This document shows, one piece after another, positions 45,594 to 55,410 of a stretch of DNA of 64,000 nt (positions are counted from its first letter, which is position 1; each line of letters starts with the position of its first letter). A program made the position numbers and the translations under genes. Origin of the DNA: an uncultured Aquimarina sp. Lineage in GTDB: Bacteria > Bacteroidota > Bacteroidia > Flavobacteriales > Flavobacteriaceae. Location of the stretch: assembly GCA_947500545.1 (NCBI GenBank), contig CANMSO010000001.1, forward strand, positions 310,001 to 374,000, in the 5' to 3' direction. A model generated the notes under the pieces. The model was not told the DNA's origin and did no database searches. It saw only the letters and a list, made by a program, of their open reading frames with translations.

Positions 45594-46376
45594 ATGAATC
45601 AACCTTTAGCATACGTTCATCCGGGAGCAAAAATTGCAAAAAATGTTGTAATAGAACCTTTTACAACAATTCACAATAATGTTGTGATCGGAGAAGGAAC
45701 CTGGATAGGTTCTAATGTAACTATTATGGAAGGTGCTCGTATCGGAAAAAACTGTAGTATTTTCCCGGGAGCAGTTATTTCTGCTACTCCACAGGATAAA
45801 AAATTTAATGATGAGGATACCATTACAGAGATAGGAGATAATACCACGATTAGAGAGTGTGTTACTATCAACAGAGGTACTACAGATAAAATGAAAACCA
45901 AGATTGGTAAGAATTGCTGGATTATGGCATATTGTCATATTGCGCATGATTGCATTGTAGGTGATAATTGTATATTTTCAAACAATAGTACCCTCGCAGG
46001 TCACATTAATGTTGGTGATTATGTTGTTTTAGCGGGTATGGCGGCGGTACAGCAGTTTTGTAGCATAGGTAACCATGCATTCGTAACAGGAGGGTCTCTG
46101 GTGCGTAAAGATGTGCCTCCTTTTGTTAAAGCAGCTCGTGAACCTTTGTCTTATGTAGGTATTAATTCTATAGGCCTGCGCCGAAGAGGTTTTACAACAG
46201 AGAAAATTAGAGAAATTCAGAATATATATAGAATTTTATATCAACAAAATTATAATAACTCTCAGGCAGTAGCGATAATTGAGGCCGAAATGGAAGCAAC
46301 TCCAGAACGTGATGAGGTTTTAGAATTTATTAAAAATTCTCAGAGAGGAATTATGAAAGGCTACTTCTCTAATTAA
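45594..46376 (+). CDS. lpxA: UDP-N-acetylglucosamine acyltransferase
   Basis: 260 residues, normal length. It catalyses the first lipid A step, O-acylation of UDP-GlcNAc from acyl-ACP. The hexapeptide beta-helix fills the first 180 residues, with catalytic His in AYCHIAHDCIVGDN and VTINRGT upstream. The helical C-terminal region (GINSIGLRRRGFTTEKIREI) is characteristic of LpxA. It lies between lpxC-fabZ and efp in the same direction. Confidence 0.97.
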   Translation: MNQPLAYVHPGAKIAKNVVIEPFTTIHNNVVIGEGTWIGSNVTIMEGARIGKNCSIFPGAVISATPQDKKFNDEDTITEIGDNTTIRECVTINRGTTDKMKTKIGKNCWIMAYCHIAHDCIVGDNCIFSNNSTLAGHINVGDYVVLAGMAAVQQFCSIGNHAFVTGGSLVRKDVPPFVKAAREPLSYVGINSIGLRRRGFTTEKIREIQNIYRILYQQNYNNSQAVAIIEAEMEATPERDEVLEFIKNSQRGIMKGYFSN

Positions 46377-46422
46377 AGAAAGAGAAGATATAAAAATAAT
46401 ATAAAATTAAGAAGAATAAGTA

Positions 46423-46989
46423 ATGGCAAGTACTAGTGATATCAGAAATGGATTGTGTATAAAATACAATCATGACATATATAAAATTATAGAGTTTTTG
46501 CATGTAAAACCAGGGAAAGGACCTGCTTTTGTGCGTACAAAACTAAAAAGTGTTACTACAGGAAAGGTAATTGATAATACTTTTTCTGCTGGTCATAAGA
46601 TTGAAGATGTACGAGTCGAAACACATAAGTTTCAATTTCTATATGCAGAAGGTGATACTTATCATTTCATGAATACCGAAGATTATAATCAAATAACCCT
46701 TGAAAAATCTGTTTTAGATGCTCCTGGTTTATTAAAAGAAGGTGAAGTAGTTACTGTGATTATTAATTCTGAAGATCAAATGCCTCTTTCTGTAGAGATG
46801 CCAGCAAGTGTTATTCTGGAAGTTACTTCCACAGAACCTGGTGTTAAAGGGAATACAGCAACAAACGCTACCAAGCCAGCAACTGTAGAAACAGGAGCTG
46901 AAGTAATGGTGCCTCTTTTTATTAATGAAGGAGACAAAATCAAGGTAGAAACAGAAAAAGGTACCTACAAAGAAAGAATAAAAGAATAA
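46423..46989 (+). CDS. efp: Elongation factor P
   Basis: 188 residues, three beta-barrel domains (KOW-like, then two OB folds). It rescues ribosomes stalled at polyproline. The tip loop LHVKPGKGPAFVRTKLK carries the lysine usually modified in other bacteria. The final domain (VETGAEVMVPLFINEGDKIK) is typical. No modifying-enzyme gene is visible in the window. It sits between lpxA and a second lpxD with short gaps of 46 and 21 bases, in the same operon. Confidence 0.97.
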   Translation: MASTSDIRNGLCIKYNHDIYKIIEFLHVKPGKGPAFVRTKLKSVTTGKVIDNTFSAGHKIEDVRVETHKFQFLYAEGDTYHFMNTEDYNQITLEKSVLDAPGLLKEGEVVTVIINSEDQMPLSVEMPASVILEVTSTEPGVKGNTATNATKPATVETGAEVMVPLFINEGDKIKVETEKGTYKERIKE

Positions 46990-47010
46990 GCAACCCCCTG
47001 AATTTTTATA

Positions 47011-47949
47011 ATGAAGTTTCCTCAGGCGCATACACTGCAACAAATTGCCACTATTATATCTTCAGAATTTGTGGGAGATCCTGATTTCCCGATTTTGGGA
47101 ATGAATGAAATACATGTTGTTACTCCGGGAGATATTGTTTTTGTTGATCATCCAAAATATTATGATAAAGCGTTGCAAAGCGCAGCTACCATAGTATTAA
47201 TCAATAAAAATGTGGAATGCCCAGAAGGGAAAGCTTTATTGATTTCTGACGACCCCTTCAGAGATTTTAATATTCTGACAGATTATTTTAAGCCATTCAA
47301 GAGTGCAAAGAATTTGATTTCATCTACCTCAAAAATAGGTGAGAATACGATTATCCAACCAGGTGCTTTTGTTGGAAATAATGTTGTAATAGGAAAAAAT
47401 TGTATTATACACGCAAATGTCAGTATTTATGACAATACAGTTATAGGTGATAATGTTACAATACATTCAGGAACTGTTTTGGGAACAGACGCATTTTATT
47501 ATAAAAAGAGGCCAGAAGGTTTTGATAAATTAAAGTCCGGAGGCAGGGTTGTTATTGAAGATAATGTTGATTTAGGTGCTTTGTGTACTATTGATAAAGG
47601 TGTTTCTGGTGATACTACTATAAAAGAAGGAACCAAAATAGATAATCAAGTACATATTGGCCATGATACCGTTATTGGTAAGAAATGTCTTATAGCTTCA
47701 CAAGTTGGAATTGCTGGATGTGTTATAGTAGAAGATGAAGTAACCATTTGGGGGCAGGTTGGTCTAACGAGTGATATTACAATAGGAACTAAAGCTGTTA
47801 TTTCTGCACAATCAGGAGTAAGTAAGTCTTTAGAAGCTAATAAGAGCTATTTTGGAACTCCAGCAGACGATTTTAGAAAAAAATATAAGGAGATTGCTGC
47901 TATCAGACAGATTCCCGATTTAATAGAAAAATTGAAAAAGAATGAGTAA
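47011..47949 (+). CDS. Second LpxD-like N-acyltransferase
   Basis: 312 residues, homologous to LpxD and 30 residues shorter. It keeps the N-terminal uridine-binding-type domain (PQAHTLQQIATIISSEFVGD) and hexapeptide helix with the His segment VHIGHDTVIGKK. It differs in the acyl-pocket region: GTDAFYYKKRPEG where LpxD has GADGFGF, and TIDKGVSG where LpxD has TIDRATLG. It may use a different acyl donor or sugar nucleotide. It is 21 bases after efp and overlaps the next gene by eight. A paralogue with altered specificity is more likely than an identical isozyme. Confidence 0.87.
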   Translation: MKFPQAHTLQQIATIISSEFVGDPDFPILGMNEIHVVTPGDIVFVDHPKYYDKALQSAATIVLINKNVECPEGKALLISDDPFRDFNILTDYFKPFKSAKNLISSTSKIGENTIIQPGAFVGNNVVIGKNCIIHANVSIYDNTVIGDNVTIHSGTVLGTDAFYYKKRPEGFDKLKSGGRVVIEDNVDLGALCTIDKGVSGDTTIKEGTKIDNQVHIGHDTVIGKKCLIASQVGIAGCVIVEDEVTIWGQVGLTSDITIGTKAVISAQSGVSKSLEANKSYFGTPADDFRKKYKEIAAIRQIPDLIEKLKKNE

Positions 47950-48349
47950 AACAGCAAAGGATATAGTAAGGTCCTTTTATGAAACAGATTTAATACATAA
48001 TTCGGAAGCTTTCTCCGAATTTTTACATCCAGAAGTTACATTATATTGGAATAGTAGTTTTGGCTTCAATAAAAAGAGTTTTGAGGATATTAAAACTATG
48101 TTTAATCAAATGTCGTTGTCTTTTGAGACACTTAGATGTGAAATTAGCCATATTATAGCCGAGGGTAACTCAGTTACAATACGGTATACTTATTTTGCCA
48201 AAACTATTGAAGCTCCTGATAAAGAAGAAGCAATTGCCCATTTTATTACGATTTGGGAGCTTAAAGGTGATAAATTGTATAAAGGATATCAGATAAGTCA
48301 GCAAGGAGACAGTACTCCAGAAAGCATGATGTCATTTATTTCAAAATAA
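47942..48349 (+). CDS. NTF2/SnoaL-like protein
   Basis: 135 residues. The pattern DIVRSFYETDLIHNSEAFSE, FLHPEVTLYWNSSFGF and WELKGDKLYKGYQISQ fits the NTF2-like cone fold. Catalytic residues are not evident. The start overlaps the second lpxD by eight bases, so it is co-translated with it. Its link to lipid A or ligand metabolism is unknown. Confidence 0.75.
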   Translation: MSKTAKDIVRSFYETDLIHNSEAFSEFLHPEVTLYWNSSFGFNKKSFEDIKTMFNQMSLSFETLRCEISHIIAEGNSVTIRYTYFAKTIEAPDKEEAIAHFITIWELKGDKLYKGYQISQQGDSTPESMMSFISK

Positions 48350-48374
48350 TTAGATTTTCATTTTAACTATAGTA

Positions 48375-48394
48375 TCCAAAAGCTTACTTTTGGA
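48375..48394 (+). terminator. Hairpin between the NTF2-like gene and sucD
   Basis: A perfect 8-bp stem (48375-48382 with 48387-48394) and a CTTA loop. No T-run follows on the plus strand, so it could be a weak terminator, an attenuator or a transcript-end structure. Confidence 0.4.
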
Positions 48395-48423
48395 ACTCCA
48401 AAAAAATTAAAAATCATAACGCA

Positions 48424-49296
48424 ATGAGTGTTTTAGTTAATAAAGATTCAAAAATTATTGTTCAAGGATTTACCGGTAGTGAAGGTACTTTTCATGCAGG
48501 TCAAATGATAGAATATGGTACCAACGTTGTTGGAGGAGTTACTCCGGGAAAAGGAGGGCAGACTCATTTAGAAAAACCAGTTTTTAATACTGTAGAAGAT
48601 GCTGTTGAAGAAGTGGGAGCAGATACTACGATTATTTTTGTGCCACCAGCGTTTGCTGCCGATGCAATTATGGAGGCTGCTGATGCAGGAATAAAAGTTA
48701 TTATAACTATTACAGAAGGCATTCCTGTGGCTGATATGATTAAAGCTTCTAATTATATTAAGAATAAAGACTGTACACTTATTGGCCCTAACTGTCCAGG
48801 TGTTATTACTCCAGGAGAGGCTAAAGTAGGTATCATGCCAGGCTTCGTTTTCAAGAAAGGAAATGTTGGAATTGTTTCAAAGTCAGGAACTTTAACATAT
48901 GAGGCAGCTGATCAGGTAGTTAAGCAAGGATTAGGGATAACTACTGCTATAGGTATTGGAGGAGACCCTATAATAGGTACAACTACTAAAGAAGCTGTGG
49001 AGTTATTGATAAACGACCCAGAAACAAAATGTGTTGTAATGATTGGTGAAATAGGAGGTCAACTAGAAGCAGATGCTGCACATTGGATTAAAGAAAGTGG
49101 TACAACAAAACCCGTTGTTGGATTTATCGCAGGAGAGACTGCACCAGCAGGGCGTACTATGGGGCATGCCGGAGCAATTGTTGGAGGTAGTGAAGATACT
49201 GCTGCAGCTAAAAAGGCAATTATGAGAGAATGTGGAATTCATGTAGTGGATTCTCCTGCAGAAATTGGTAAAAAAGTAGCAGAAGTAATTGCTTAA
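48424..49296 (+). CDS. sucD: Succinyl-CoA synthetase, alpha subunit
   Basis: 290 residues. With SucC it makes ATP or GTP from succinyl-CoA in the TCA cycle. Motifs are [52 protein letters not shown] and the phosphohistidine region [13 protein letters not shown]. No sucC is adjacent, as in many Bacteroidota where the two are separate. A strong hairpin follows. Confidence 0.97.
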   Translation: MSVLVNKDSKIIVQGFTGSEGTFHAGQMIEYGTNVVGGVTPGKGGQTHLEKPVFNTVEDAVEEVGADTTIIFVPPAFAADAIMEAADAGIKVIITITEGIPVADMIKASNYIKNKDCTLIGPNCPGVITPGEAKVGIMPGFVFKKGNVGIVSKSGTLTYEAADQVVKQGLGITTAIGIGGDPIIGTTTKEAVELLINDPETKCVVMIGEIGGQLEADAAHWIKESGTTKPVVGFIAGETAPAGRTMGHAGAIVGGSEDTAAAKKAIMRECGIHVVDSPAEIGKKVAEVIA

Positions 49297-49317
49297 ATTA
49301 CTGTATTATTATAAAAT

Positions 49318-49350
49318 AAAACCTCCTGGTAATCCTATCGGGAGGTTTTT
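49318..49350 (+). terminator. Intrinsic terminator after sucD
   Basis: A 9-bp stem AAAACCTCC (49318-49326) with GGAGGTTTT (49341-49349), extended by wobble pairs, followed by a T-run. Confidence 0.85.
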
Positions 49351-49446
49351 CTTTTTTCTCTATTAGAGAATATTCTTTAGATATTGTAACAGAATTACCT
49401 ATTTTGCGTCTGTTAGAATGTTGAAGTTATATCATAAAAATCAATC

Positions 49447-52413
49447 ATGAAGATACTTAAATCACTTTTATTTCTGTCGTTAGTAATTCTACTAAGCAAT
49501 TGTAAAAAATCGTCAGAAACAAACCAATCACAAGAAATTACTGTCGAGCAGCATACTGATGCGGCTGGTTTTAATTATGAAACTGTAACAAATGATCCTA
49601 CGGGATTACGCCTTTATACTTTAGAGAATGGCTTAAAGGTTTATTTAAGCAGAAATGAAGAAGAACCCAAAATACAGACTTATATTGCTGTACGTGCAGG
49701 TTCAAATTATGATCCTAAAGAAGCAACGGGACTCGCTCATTATTTAGAACACATGGTTTTTAAAGGGACTGATGAGATAGGTACACAGGATTTTGAGAAA
49801 GAAAAAGTATTCCTACAGGAGATTTCTGATTTATATGAAAAACATAAAGCAGAAACTGATCCTGAAAAGAAGAAGGAGATCTATAAAAAAATTGATGAGG
49901 TTTCTCTTGAGGCATCTAAAATCTCTATATCCAATGAGTATGACAAAATGATTGCTTCTTTAGGAGCAGAGGGAACAAATGCACATACATGGTTTGAAGA
50001 AACGGTTTATAAAAATAAAATCCCAGCGAATGAATTGGATAAATGGCTTAAGGTAGAAAGTGAACGTTTTAGCCAACTGGTTTTGCGTTTATTTCATACA
50101 GAATTAGAAGCTGTTTATGAAGAGTTTAATAGAGGCCAGGATAGCGATGGTAGAAAATCATATGCTGCAATGTTGGATGGTTTATTTCCAAATCACCCTT
50201 ACGGTCAGCAAAGAACAATCGGAACATCAGAGCATCTTAAAAATCCATCGATGGTTGCGATACATAATTATTTTGATAAATACTATGTTCCTAATAACAT
50301 AGCGATGGTGTTGGTTGGTGATCTTGATTTTGATGAAACAATAAAAAAAGTCAATAATGCTTTTGGTGGTTTTGAGAAAAAAGAGGTTGTTCATCCAGAG
50401 TTACCTAAAGAAGCTCCAATAACAACTCCAATTATTAAAGAGGTTTTTGGCCCTACTGCAGAATCTGTCTCCATAGGTTTTCGTTCTGGTGCAATAGGAA
50501 CAAAGGAAGAAAAATTATTAACCCTGGCAGATATGTTATTGGCAAATGGTAATGCTGGTTTGATAGATTTAAATTTAAATCAAAAGCAGGCGGTTCAAAG
50601 AGCTGGTTGTTCTCCAACATTCTTAAACGATTATGGGTTCCATAGATTTTATGGGTCTCCTAAAGCCGATCAGACATTAGATGAAGTAAAAGATCTATTA
50701 CTTTCCCAAATTGAGAAATTAAAAAAAGGAGAATTTGAAGAGTGGATGATCTCGGCAGTGATTAATGACTTAAAGTTAAGTCAAACAAGACAATACGAAA
50801 ATAACACAGCATTGGCTACGGCTTATTATGATGCTTTTATCCATCATCAGGATTGGAAAGATAGGGTAGCATTTTTAAATGAACTTAAGAAAGTTTCAAA
50901 ACAAGAATTAGTAGATTTTGCCAATTCGTTTTATAAGGATAACTATGTAGTTACTTATAAGCGAAAAGGAGAGGACAAGAATATTACTAAAGTAGAGAAT
51001 CCCGGAATTACACCTGTTGAATTAAATCGAGATAAACAATCTGAATATCTTAAAGCATTCTCAAAGATAGAAACACCAGATTTGACTCCTAAGTTTATTG
51101 ATTATAAGTCAGCTATTAAAGAGACTAAAACTGATAGTGGATTACAGGTTTCATATATAGATAATCCTAACAACGATTTGTTTAACCTCAATTTCATTTT
51201 TGATATGGGTCAAGACAATGATCGTAAAGCTTCTTTAGCAGCTGGATATTTAAGCTATTTGGGAACAGATAAATATTCTCCAGAAGAGTTAAAAAAGGAG
51301 TTTTATAAGTTGGGGATTGATTATTATGTAAATGCCGGTTCGGATAAAACATATGTAGGGATTTCAGGATTGAAAGAAAGTTTAGAAGAAGGACTTCAGC
51401 TACTTCAACATTTATGGAATAATGCAGTGCCTAATCAAGAAACATATACCAAATATGTGGAGCAGATAGCTAAAGGCCGTCAGGACAGTAAAACACAAAA
51501 ACAAAATATCCTTTGGGGAGGTTTGGTAAATTATGGTAAGTATGGAGAAAATTCTCCACTACGAAATATTTACACAATAGGGGAGTTACAAGCTATGAAC
51601 CCTCAGGAATTAGTAGATAAAATAAAGGAGCTTCGCAATTTTAAACAACGCTTATTTTATTATGGTAAAGACGTAGACAAAGCAATAGCAGCTATAAACA
51701 AAAATCATCAGGTTAAAAGTGAATTATTGGATTATCCTGAAGAAACTGATTATACAGAGAAAGAAACGGGAGGAAATGTGTTTTTTGTTGATTATGACAT
51801 GGTGCAAAGTGAAATGGTGTTTTTGGCTAAAGGAACAGAATTTGACTCTAAAAAATTAGCTGCCTCTAGATTGTTTAATACATATTTTGGTCTTATTGTT
51901 TTTCAGGAAATTCGTGAATCAAAGTCGTTAGCATATTCAGCAATGTCCAGGTATAGTAATGCTAATAAAAAAGGAGATTCTAATTACGTAACCGCATATA
52001 TTGGAACCCAAGCAAACAAAATGCCTCAAGCTGTGGATGCAATGATGGATCTAATGACCAATATGCCAGAAGCAGAAGAACAGTTTAACGATGCGAAAAA
52101 AGAAACCTTAAAAAAGATAGCCGCACAACGAATTACTAAATCTAACATTTTTTGGACTTATGAAGGGCTTAAGAAAAGAGGTATAAATAATGATAATCGT
52201 AAGGAGATGTATGATGCTATCGAAAACATGACACTTACAGACCTTAAATCTTTCTTTAATGAAAATATTAGAGGAGAAAATTATAATGTCCTTGTGGTTG
52301 GTAATAAAAAAGATGCAGATATGAAGGCATTATCCAAGTTAGGAGTAGTAAAAGAAATGGATATAGATTATCTATTTAATTACGAGAAAGAAAATAAGGA
52401 TATAAAATTATAA
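49447..52413 (+). CDS. M16 family metalloprotease, lipoprotein
   Basis: 988 residues. The signal peptide ends in a lipobox (ILLSNC), so it is predicted to be lipid-anchored in the envelope. The inverted zinc motif HYLEH is in ATGLAHYLEHMVFKGTDE (about residues 98-102), with a downstream Glu in ELEAVYEEFNRG. The protein carries two M16 halves; the second has the barrel-forming residues (FQEIRESKSLAYS with the conserved Arg/Tyr). Members degrade small peptides inside a clam-shell chamber. It lies alone between two hairpins. Confidence 0.95.
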   Translation: MKILKSLLFLSLVILLSNCKKSSETNQSQEITVEQHTDAAGFNYETVTNDPTGLRLYTLENGLKVYLSRNEEEPKIQTYIAVRAGSNYDPKEATGLAHYLEHMVFKGTDEIGTQDFEKEKVFLQEISDLYEKHKAETDPEKKKEIYKKIDEVSLEASKISISNEYDKMIASLGAEGTNAHTWFEETVYKNKIPANELDKWLKVESERFSQLVLRLFHTELEAVYEEFNRGQDSDGRKSYAAMLDGLFPNHPYGQQRTIGTSEHLKNPSMVAIHNYFDKYYVPNNIAMVLVGDLDFDETIKKVNNAFGGFEKKEVVHPELPKEAPITTPIIKEVFGPTAESVSIGFRSGAIGTKEEKLLTLADMLLANGNAGLIDLNLNQKQAVQRAGCSPTFLNDYGFHRFYGSPKADQTLDEVKDLLLSQIEKLKKGEFEEWMISAVINDLKLSQTRQYENNTALATAYYDAFIHHQDWKDRVAFLNELKKVSKQELVDFANSFYKDNYVVTYKRKGEDKNITKVENPGITPVELNRDKQSEYLKAFSKIETPDLTPKFIDYKSAIKETKTDSGLQVSYIDNPNNDLFNLNFIFDMGQDNDRKASLAAGYLSYLGTDKYSPEELKKEFYKLGIDYYVNAGSDKTYVGISGLKESLEEGLQLLQHLWNNAVPNQETYTKYVEQIAKGRQDSKTQKQNILWGGLVNYGKYGENSPLRNIYTIGELQAMNPQELVDKIKELRNFKQRLFYYGKDVDKAIAAINKNHQVKSELLDYPEETDYTEKETGGNVFFVDYDMVQSEMVFLAKGTEFDSKKLAASRLFNTYFGLIVFQEIRESKSLAYSAMSRYSNANKKGDSNYVTAYIGTQANKMPQAVDAMMDLMTNMPEAEEQFNDAKKETLKKIAAQRITKSNIFWTYEGLKKRGINNDNRKEMYDAIENMTLTDLKSFFNENIRGENYNVLVVGNKKDADMKALSKLGVVKEMDIDYLFNYEKENKDIKL

Positions 52414-52438
52414 AGTATCTAACAATAGATGTTGTTGG

Positions 52439-52466
52439 TAAACCCCGTGAGAAATCACGGGGTTTA
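52439..52466 (+). terminator. Intrinsic terminator after the M16 protease gene
   Basis: A perfect 12-bp stem (52439-52450 with 52455-52466) closed by a GAAA tetraloop. The downstream T-run is short. Confidence 0.75.
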
Positions 52467-52469
52467 TTG

Positions 52470-52499
52470 TTGGTCACCTGCTTGTAATTGTTATATTTG
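52470..52499 (+). promoter_or_regulatory. Promoter for fabG
   Basis: TTG at 52470-52472, a 19-base spacer, then TATATTTG at 52492-52499, a full match to TAnnTTTG. The leader to the ATG is about 30 bases. Confidence 0.7.
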
Positions 52500-52536
52500 A
52501 TATTACAATTTATAAACACTAAAATTAATAAGGCAA

Positions 52537-53283
52537 ATGAATCTCTTACAAGGTAAAACAGCCATTATAACAGGGGCTACACGAGGTATAGGAAAAGGAA
52601 TAGCTGAAGTTTTTGCACAGAACGGGGCTAATGTTGCTTTTACATATAGTTCCTCAGTAGAAGCTGCTCAGAATTTAGAAAAAGAATTGAATAATATGGG
52701 TATCAAAGCAAAAGGATACCAAAGTAACGCTGCTAGTTACGATCAAGCACAAGAACTGGCAAAGGATGTACTAGAAACCTTTGGGAGTATAGATATTTTG
52801 GTTAACAATGCTGGTATTACAAAAGATAATCTTTTGATGCGAATGGGAGAAGAGGACTTTGATAAAGTGATCGAAGTAAACCTTAAGAGTGTTTTTAATA
52901 TGACCAAAGCGGTACAAAGAACAATGCTTAAACAACGCAAAGGAAGCATTATTAACATGAGCTCTGTTGTAGGAGTAAAGGGTAATGCTGGCCAGTCAAA
53001 TTATGCAGCATCTAAGGCAGGAATTATTGGTTTTTCAAAATCTGTTGCATTAGAGCTGGGATCAAGAAATATAAGAAGCAATGTGGTTGCACCAGGATTT
53101 ATTGAAACCGAAATGACAGGGAAACTGGATGAAAAGGTTGTAGAAGGATGGCGTAATGCAATCCCTTTAAAAAGAGGGGGAACACCAGAAGATATTGCTA
53201 ATATGTGTCTTTTTCTGGCTTCAGATTTAAGTGCTTATGTGACTGGACAAGTATTAAATGTTGATGGCGGTATGCTAACCTAA
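52537..53283 (+). CDS. fabG: 3-oxoacyl-[acyl-carrier-protein] reductase
   Basis: 248 residues, classical short-chain dehydrogenase. It carries the NADPH site GATRGIGKG, NNAG in ILVNNAGITKDNLLMRM, and the catalytic Ser-Tyr-Lys in MSSVVGVKGN and QSNYAASKAG. It ends GQVLNVDGGM, typical of FabG. Its role is the reductive step of fatty acid elongation. Other SDR substrates cannot be excluded, but the ITKDNLLMRM segment is a FabG hallmark. Confidence 0.93.
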   Translation: MNLLQGKTAIITGATRGIGKGIAEVFAQNGANVAFTYSSSVEAAQNLEKELNNMGIKAKGYQSNAASYDQAQELAKDVLETFGSIDILVNNAGITKDNLLMRMGEEDFDKVIEVNLKSVFNMTKAVQRTMLKQRKGSIINMSSVVGVKGNAGQSNYAASKAGIIGFSKSVALELGSRNIRSNVVAPGFIETEMTGKLDEKVVEGWRNAIPLKRGGTPEDIANMCLFLASDLSAYVTGQVLNVDGGMLT

Positions 53284-53359
53284 AGTCAAGAGTAAGATAA
53301 AGAGAACAACATAAGTTATGCTATATAGCTTTTGATCTCTAATTTCTTAACTTAAAAAC

Positions 53360-55390
53360 ATGCAGACACAAACTATTTTATTGATCATTCTCGCTTTTAT
53401 AATCGCATTGGTTGTAGCGCTATATCAATATTTATATAAAACAAAGAAGAAGCATAAAAAGAGCTTCTTCTTTGCTTTTTTACGTTTTTTAAGTGTTTTT
53501 GCACTGTTAGTATTACTAATCAATCCCACTTTCAAAAAACACATCTATTTTGTAGAAAAACCAACTTTAGTGGTCGCGATTGATAACTCAAAATCAATTA
53601 AATATCTTAAAAATGATCAGGAGGTAAGTACGTTTATTGAGCAGGTAAAAAGTGATCCCAATCTAAACGATCGGTTTAGTATTGTGTATTACTCTTTTTC
53701 TTCAACACTAAGTGATTCGTTATCTCTTTCATTTGACCAAAAACAAACCAATATATCCAAAACATTACAAGATTTAGATCAAATATACAAGAACTCTATT
53801 GCGCCCACTTTGTTGGTAACAGATGGAAATCAAACATATGGCAAGGACTATCAGTATAGTAGTAAGAGATATAAACAATCTATTTATCCAGTTATTGTTG
53901 GGGATACCACAACTGTAACAGATACTAAGATCCAGCAATTAAATGTAAACAGATATGCTTATTTAAAGAATAAATTTCCGGTAGAAGTTATTCTTAATTA
54001 CTCTGGAAATCAAAGTGTTGGTACAAGGTTTGAAATTAAATCAGGTAATAATACTGTATATTCTCAGGATGTGTCTTTTTCTGACGAAAATAATTCAGTT
54101 GTCGTCAATCTTACATTGCCTGCAAGTAATGCTGGTGTAGTTCAATATAATGCTAGGTTGGTTCCATTAAGTAATGAAAAAAATACGGTCAATAATAATA
54201 AGGCTTTTGCGGTCGAAGTGATCGATCAAAAGACTAATGTATTATTAGTTAGTGATATTTTGCATCCAGATTTGGGGGCGATTAAAAAGAGCATTGAGAG
54301 TAATGAGCGTCGAAGTGTAGTTATGAGTAAACCTTCAGATGAGAAGAACTTAGAGGATTACCAAATGGTTGTATTGTATCAGCCAAACTCAAGGTTTAGA
54401 GAACTTTATAAGAACCTTAGTTCACAAAGAAAAAATTATTTTACCATTACTGGTGCTGAAACAGATTGGATCTTTCTTAATGCAATACAGAAGAAATATG
54501 CTCATGAGATTACTAGACAGACAGAGTATTATTTACCTAGGTTTAATAGTAATTATGGAACATTTTTGTTTGATGATATTGGTTTCCAAAATTATCCTCC
54601 ATTGATTGGAACGTTTGGAGAAGTTATAATAAATACAAATTACGACCCGCTACTATATCGTACGATTAGTAATATCGAAACAGAAGAACCACTATTGATT
54701 ACTATAGAAGAAAATGGAATAAGAGAAGCTGTACTTTTTGGAAATGGTTTATGGAGATGGCGAGCTCAAAATTATTTAGATACACAAAATTTTGAAAGTT
54801 TTGATGATTTTTTTAGTAAGATAATTCAGTATTTAGCCTCAACCAAGAGAAAAAGCAGATTAAATACAATTTCTGAATCTTTTTATTATGGAAATGCTAA
54901 TATTAAAATAAAAGCCGAATACTTTACTAAAAATTATGAGTTTGATCGCCGAGGGAATTTAAGGATAGTTACAAAGAATAAAGAAACTGAAGCTACACAA
55001 ACGGTTCCTATGATTTTAAAAAACAATTCATATGAAGTAGACTTAAGTAACTTATCACCTGGAAACTATGATTATACAGTGACTGTGATAGGTGAAAATA
55101 TTTCTAGATCCGGAAGTTTTACAGTTCTAGAATATGATGTAGAGCAACAATTTCTTAATGCAGATGTAACAAAACTAAAACAAGTAGCTACTAATACTAA
55201 TGGAAACGTGTATAGTTTAGATCAAAGAAATATTTTATTTAAAAACTTAATAGAAGATCAAAGATATCAGACCATCCAAAAAAGCAAGGAAAATGTAGTA
55301 TCTTTAATAGATTGGAAATATCTACTCGCAATTGTTATTTTGTTGCTTGCTGTAGAATGGTTTGCAAGAAAATATAACGGACTTATTTAA
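53360..55390 (+). CDS. VWA-domain membrane protein
   Basis: 676 residues. Two N-terminal transmembrane helices (about 4-22 and 35-55) precede a VWA-like domain. VVAIDNSKSIKYL carries a DxSxS metal-ion-adhesion motif and TDGNQTYG the further ligand. A long beta-rich extracytoplasmic part follows (DRRGNLRIVTKNKETE), then a C-terminal helix (IDWKYLLAIVILLLAVEW). The layout resembles Bacteroidota Bat/glutamine-amidotransferase-like proteins. The function is unknown. It lies 21 bases before the SPFH gene and is likely co-transcribed. Confidence 0.85.
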   Translation: MQTQTILLIILAFIIALVVALYQYLYKTKKKHKKSFFFAFLRFLSVFALLVLLINPTFKKHIYFVEKPTLVVAIDNSKSIKYLKNDQEVSTFIEQVKSDPNLNDRFSIVYYSFSSTLSDSLSLSFDQKQTNISKTLQDLDQIYKNSIAPTLLVTDGNQTYGKDYQYSSKRYKQSIYPVIVGDTTTVTDTKIQQLNVNRYAYLKNKFPVEVILNYSGNQSVGTRFEIKSGNNTVYSQDVSFSDENNSVVVNLTLPASNAGVVQYNARLVPLSNEKNTVNNNKAFAVEVIDQKTNVLLVSDILHPDLGAIKKSIESNERRSVVMSKPSDEKNLEDYQMVVLYQPNSRFRELYKNLSSQRKNYFTITGAETDWIFLNAIQKKYAHEITRQTEYYLPRFNSNYGTFLFDDIGFQNYPPLIGTFGEVIINTNYDPLLYRTISNIETEEPLLITIEENGIREAVLFGNGLWRWRAQNYLDTQNFESFDDFFSKIIQYLASTKRKSRLNTISESFYYGNANIKIKAEYFTKNYEFDRRGNLRIVTKNKETEATQTVPMILKNNSYEVDLSNLSPGNYDYTVTVIGENISRSGSFTVLEYDVEQQFLNADVTKLKQVATNTNGNVYSLDQRNILFKNLIEDQRYQTIQKSKENVVSLIDWKYLLAIVILLLAVEWFARKYNGLI

Positions 55391-55410
55391 AATTAAAACT
55401 CAAAATTATT

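Noticed and set aside
45606..45947. A 113-codon minus-strand frame inside lpxA
   Set aside because: It is Cys/His/Asn-rich as a shadow of the hexapeptide repeats; lpxA is unambiguous.
46423..46989. A search for an EpmA/EpmB-type EF-P modifying gene near efp
   Set aside because: None is visible; absence in a 64-kb window says nothing about the genome.
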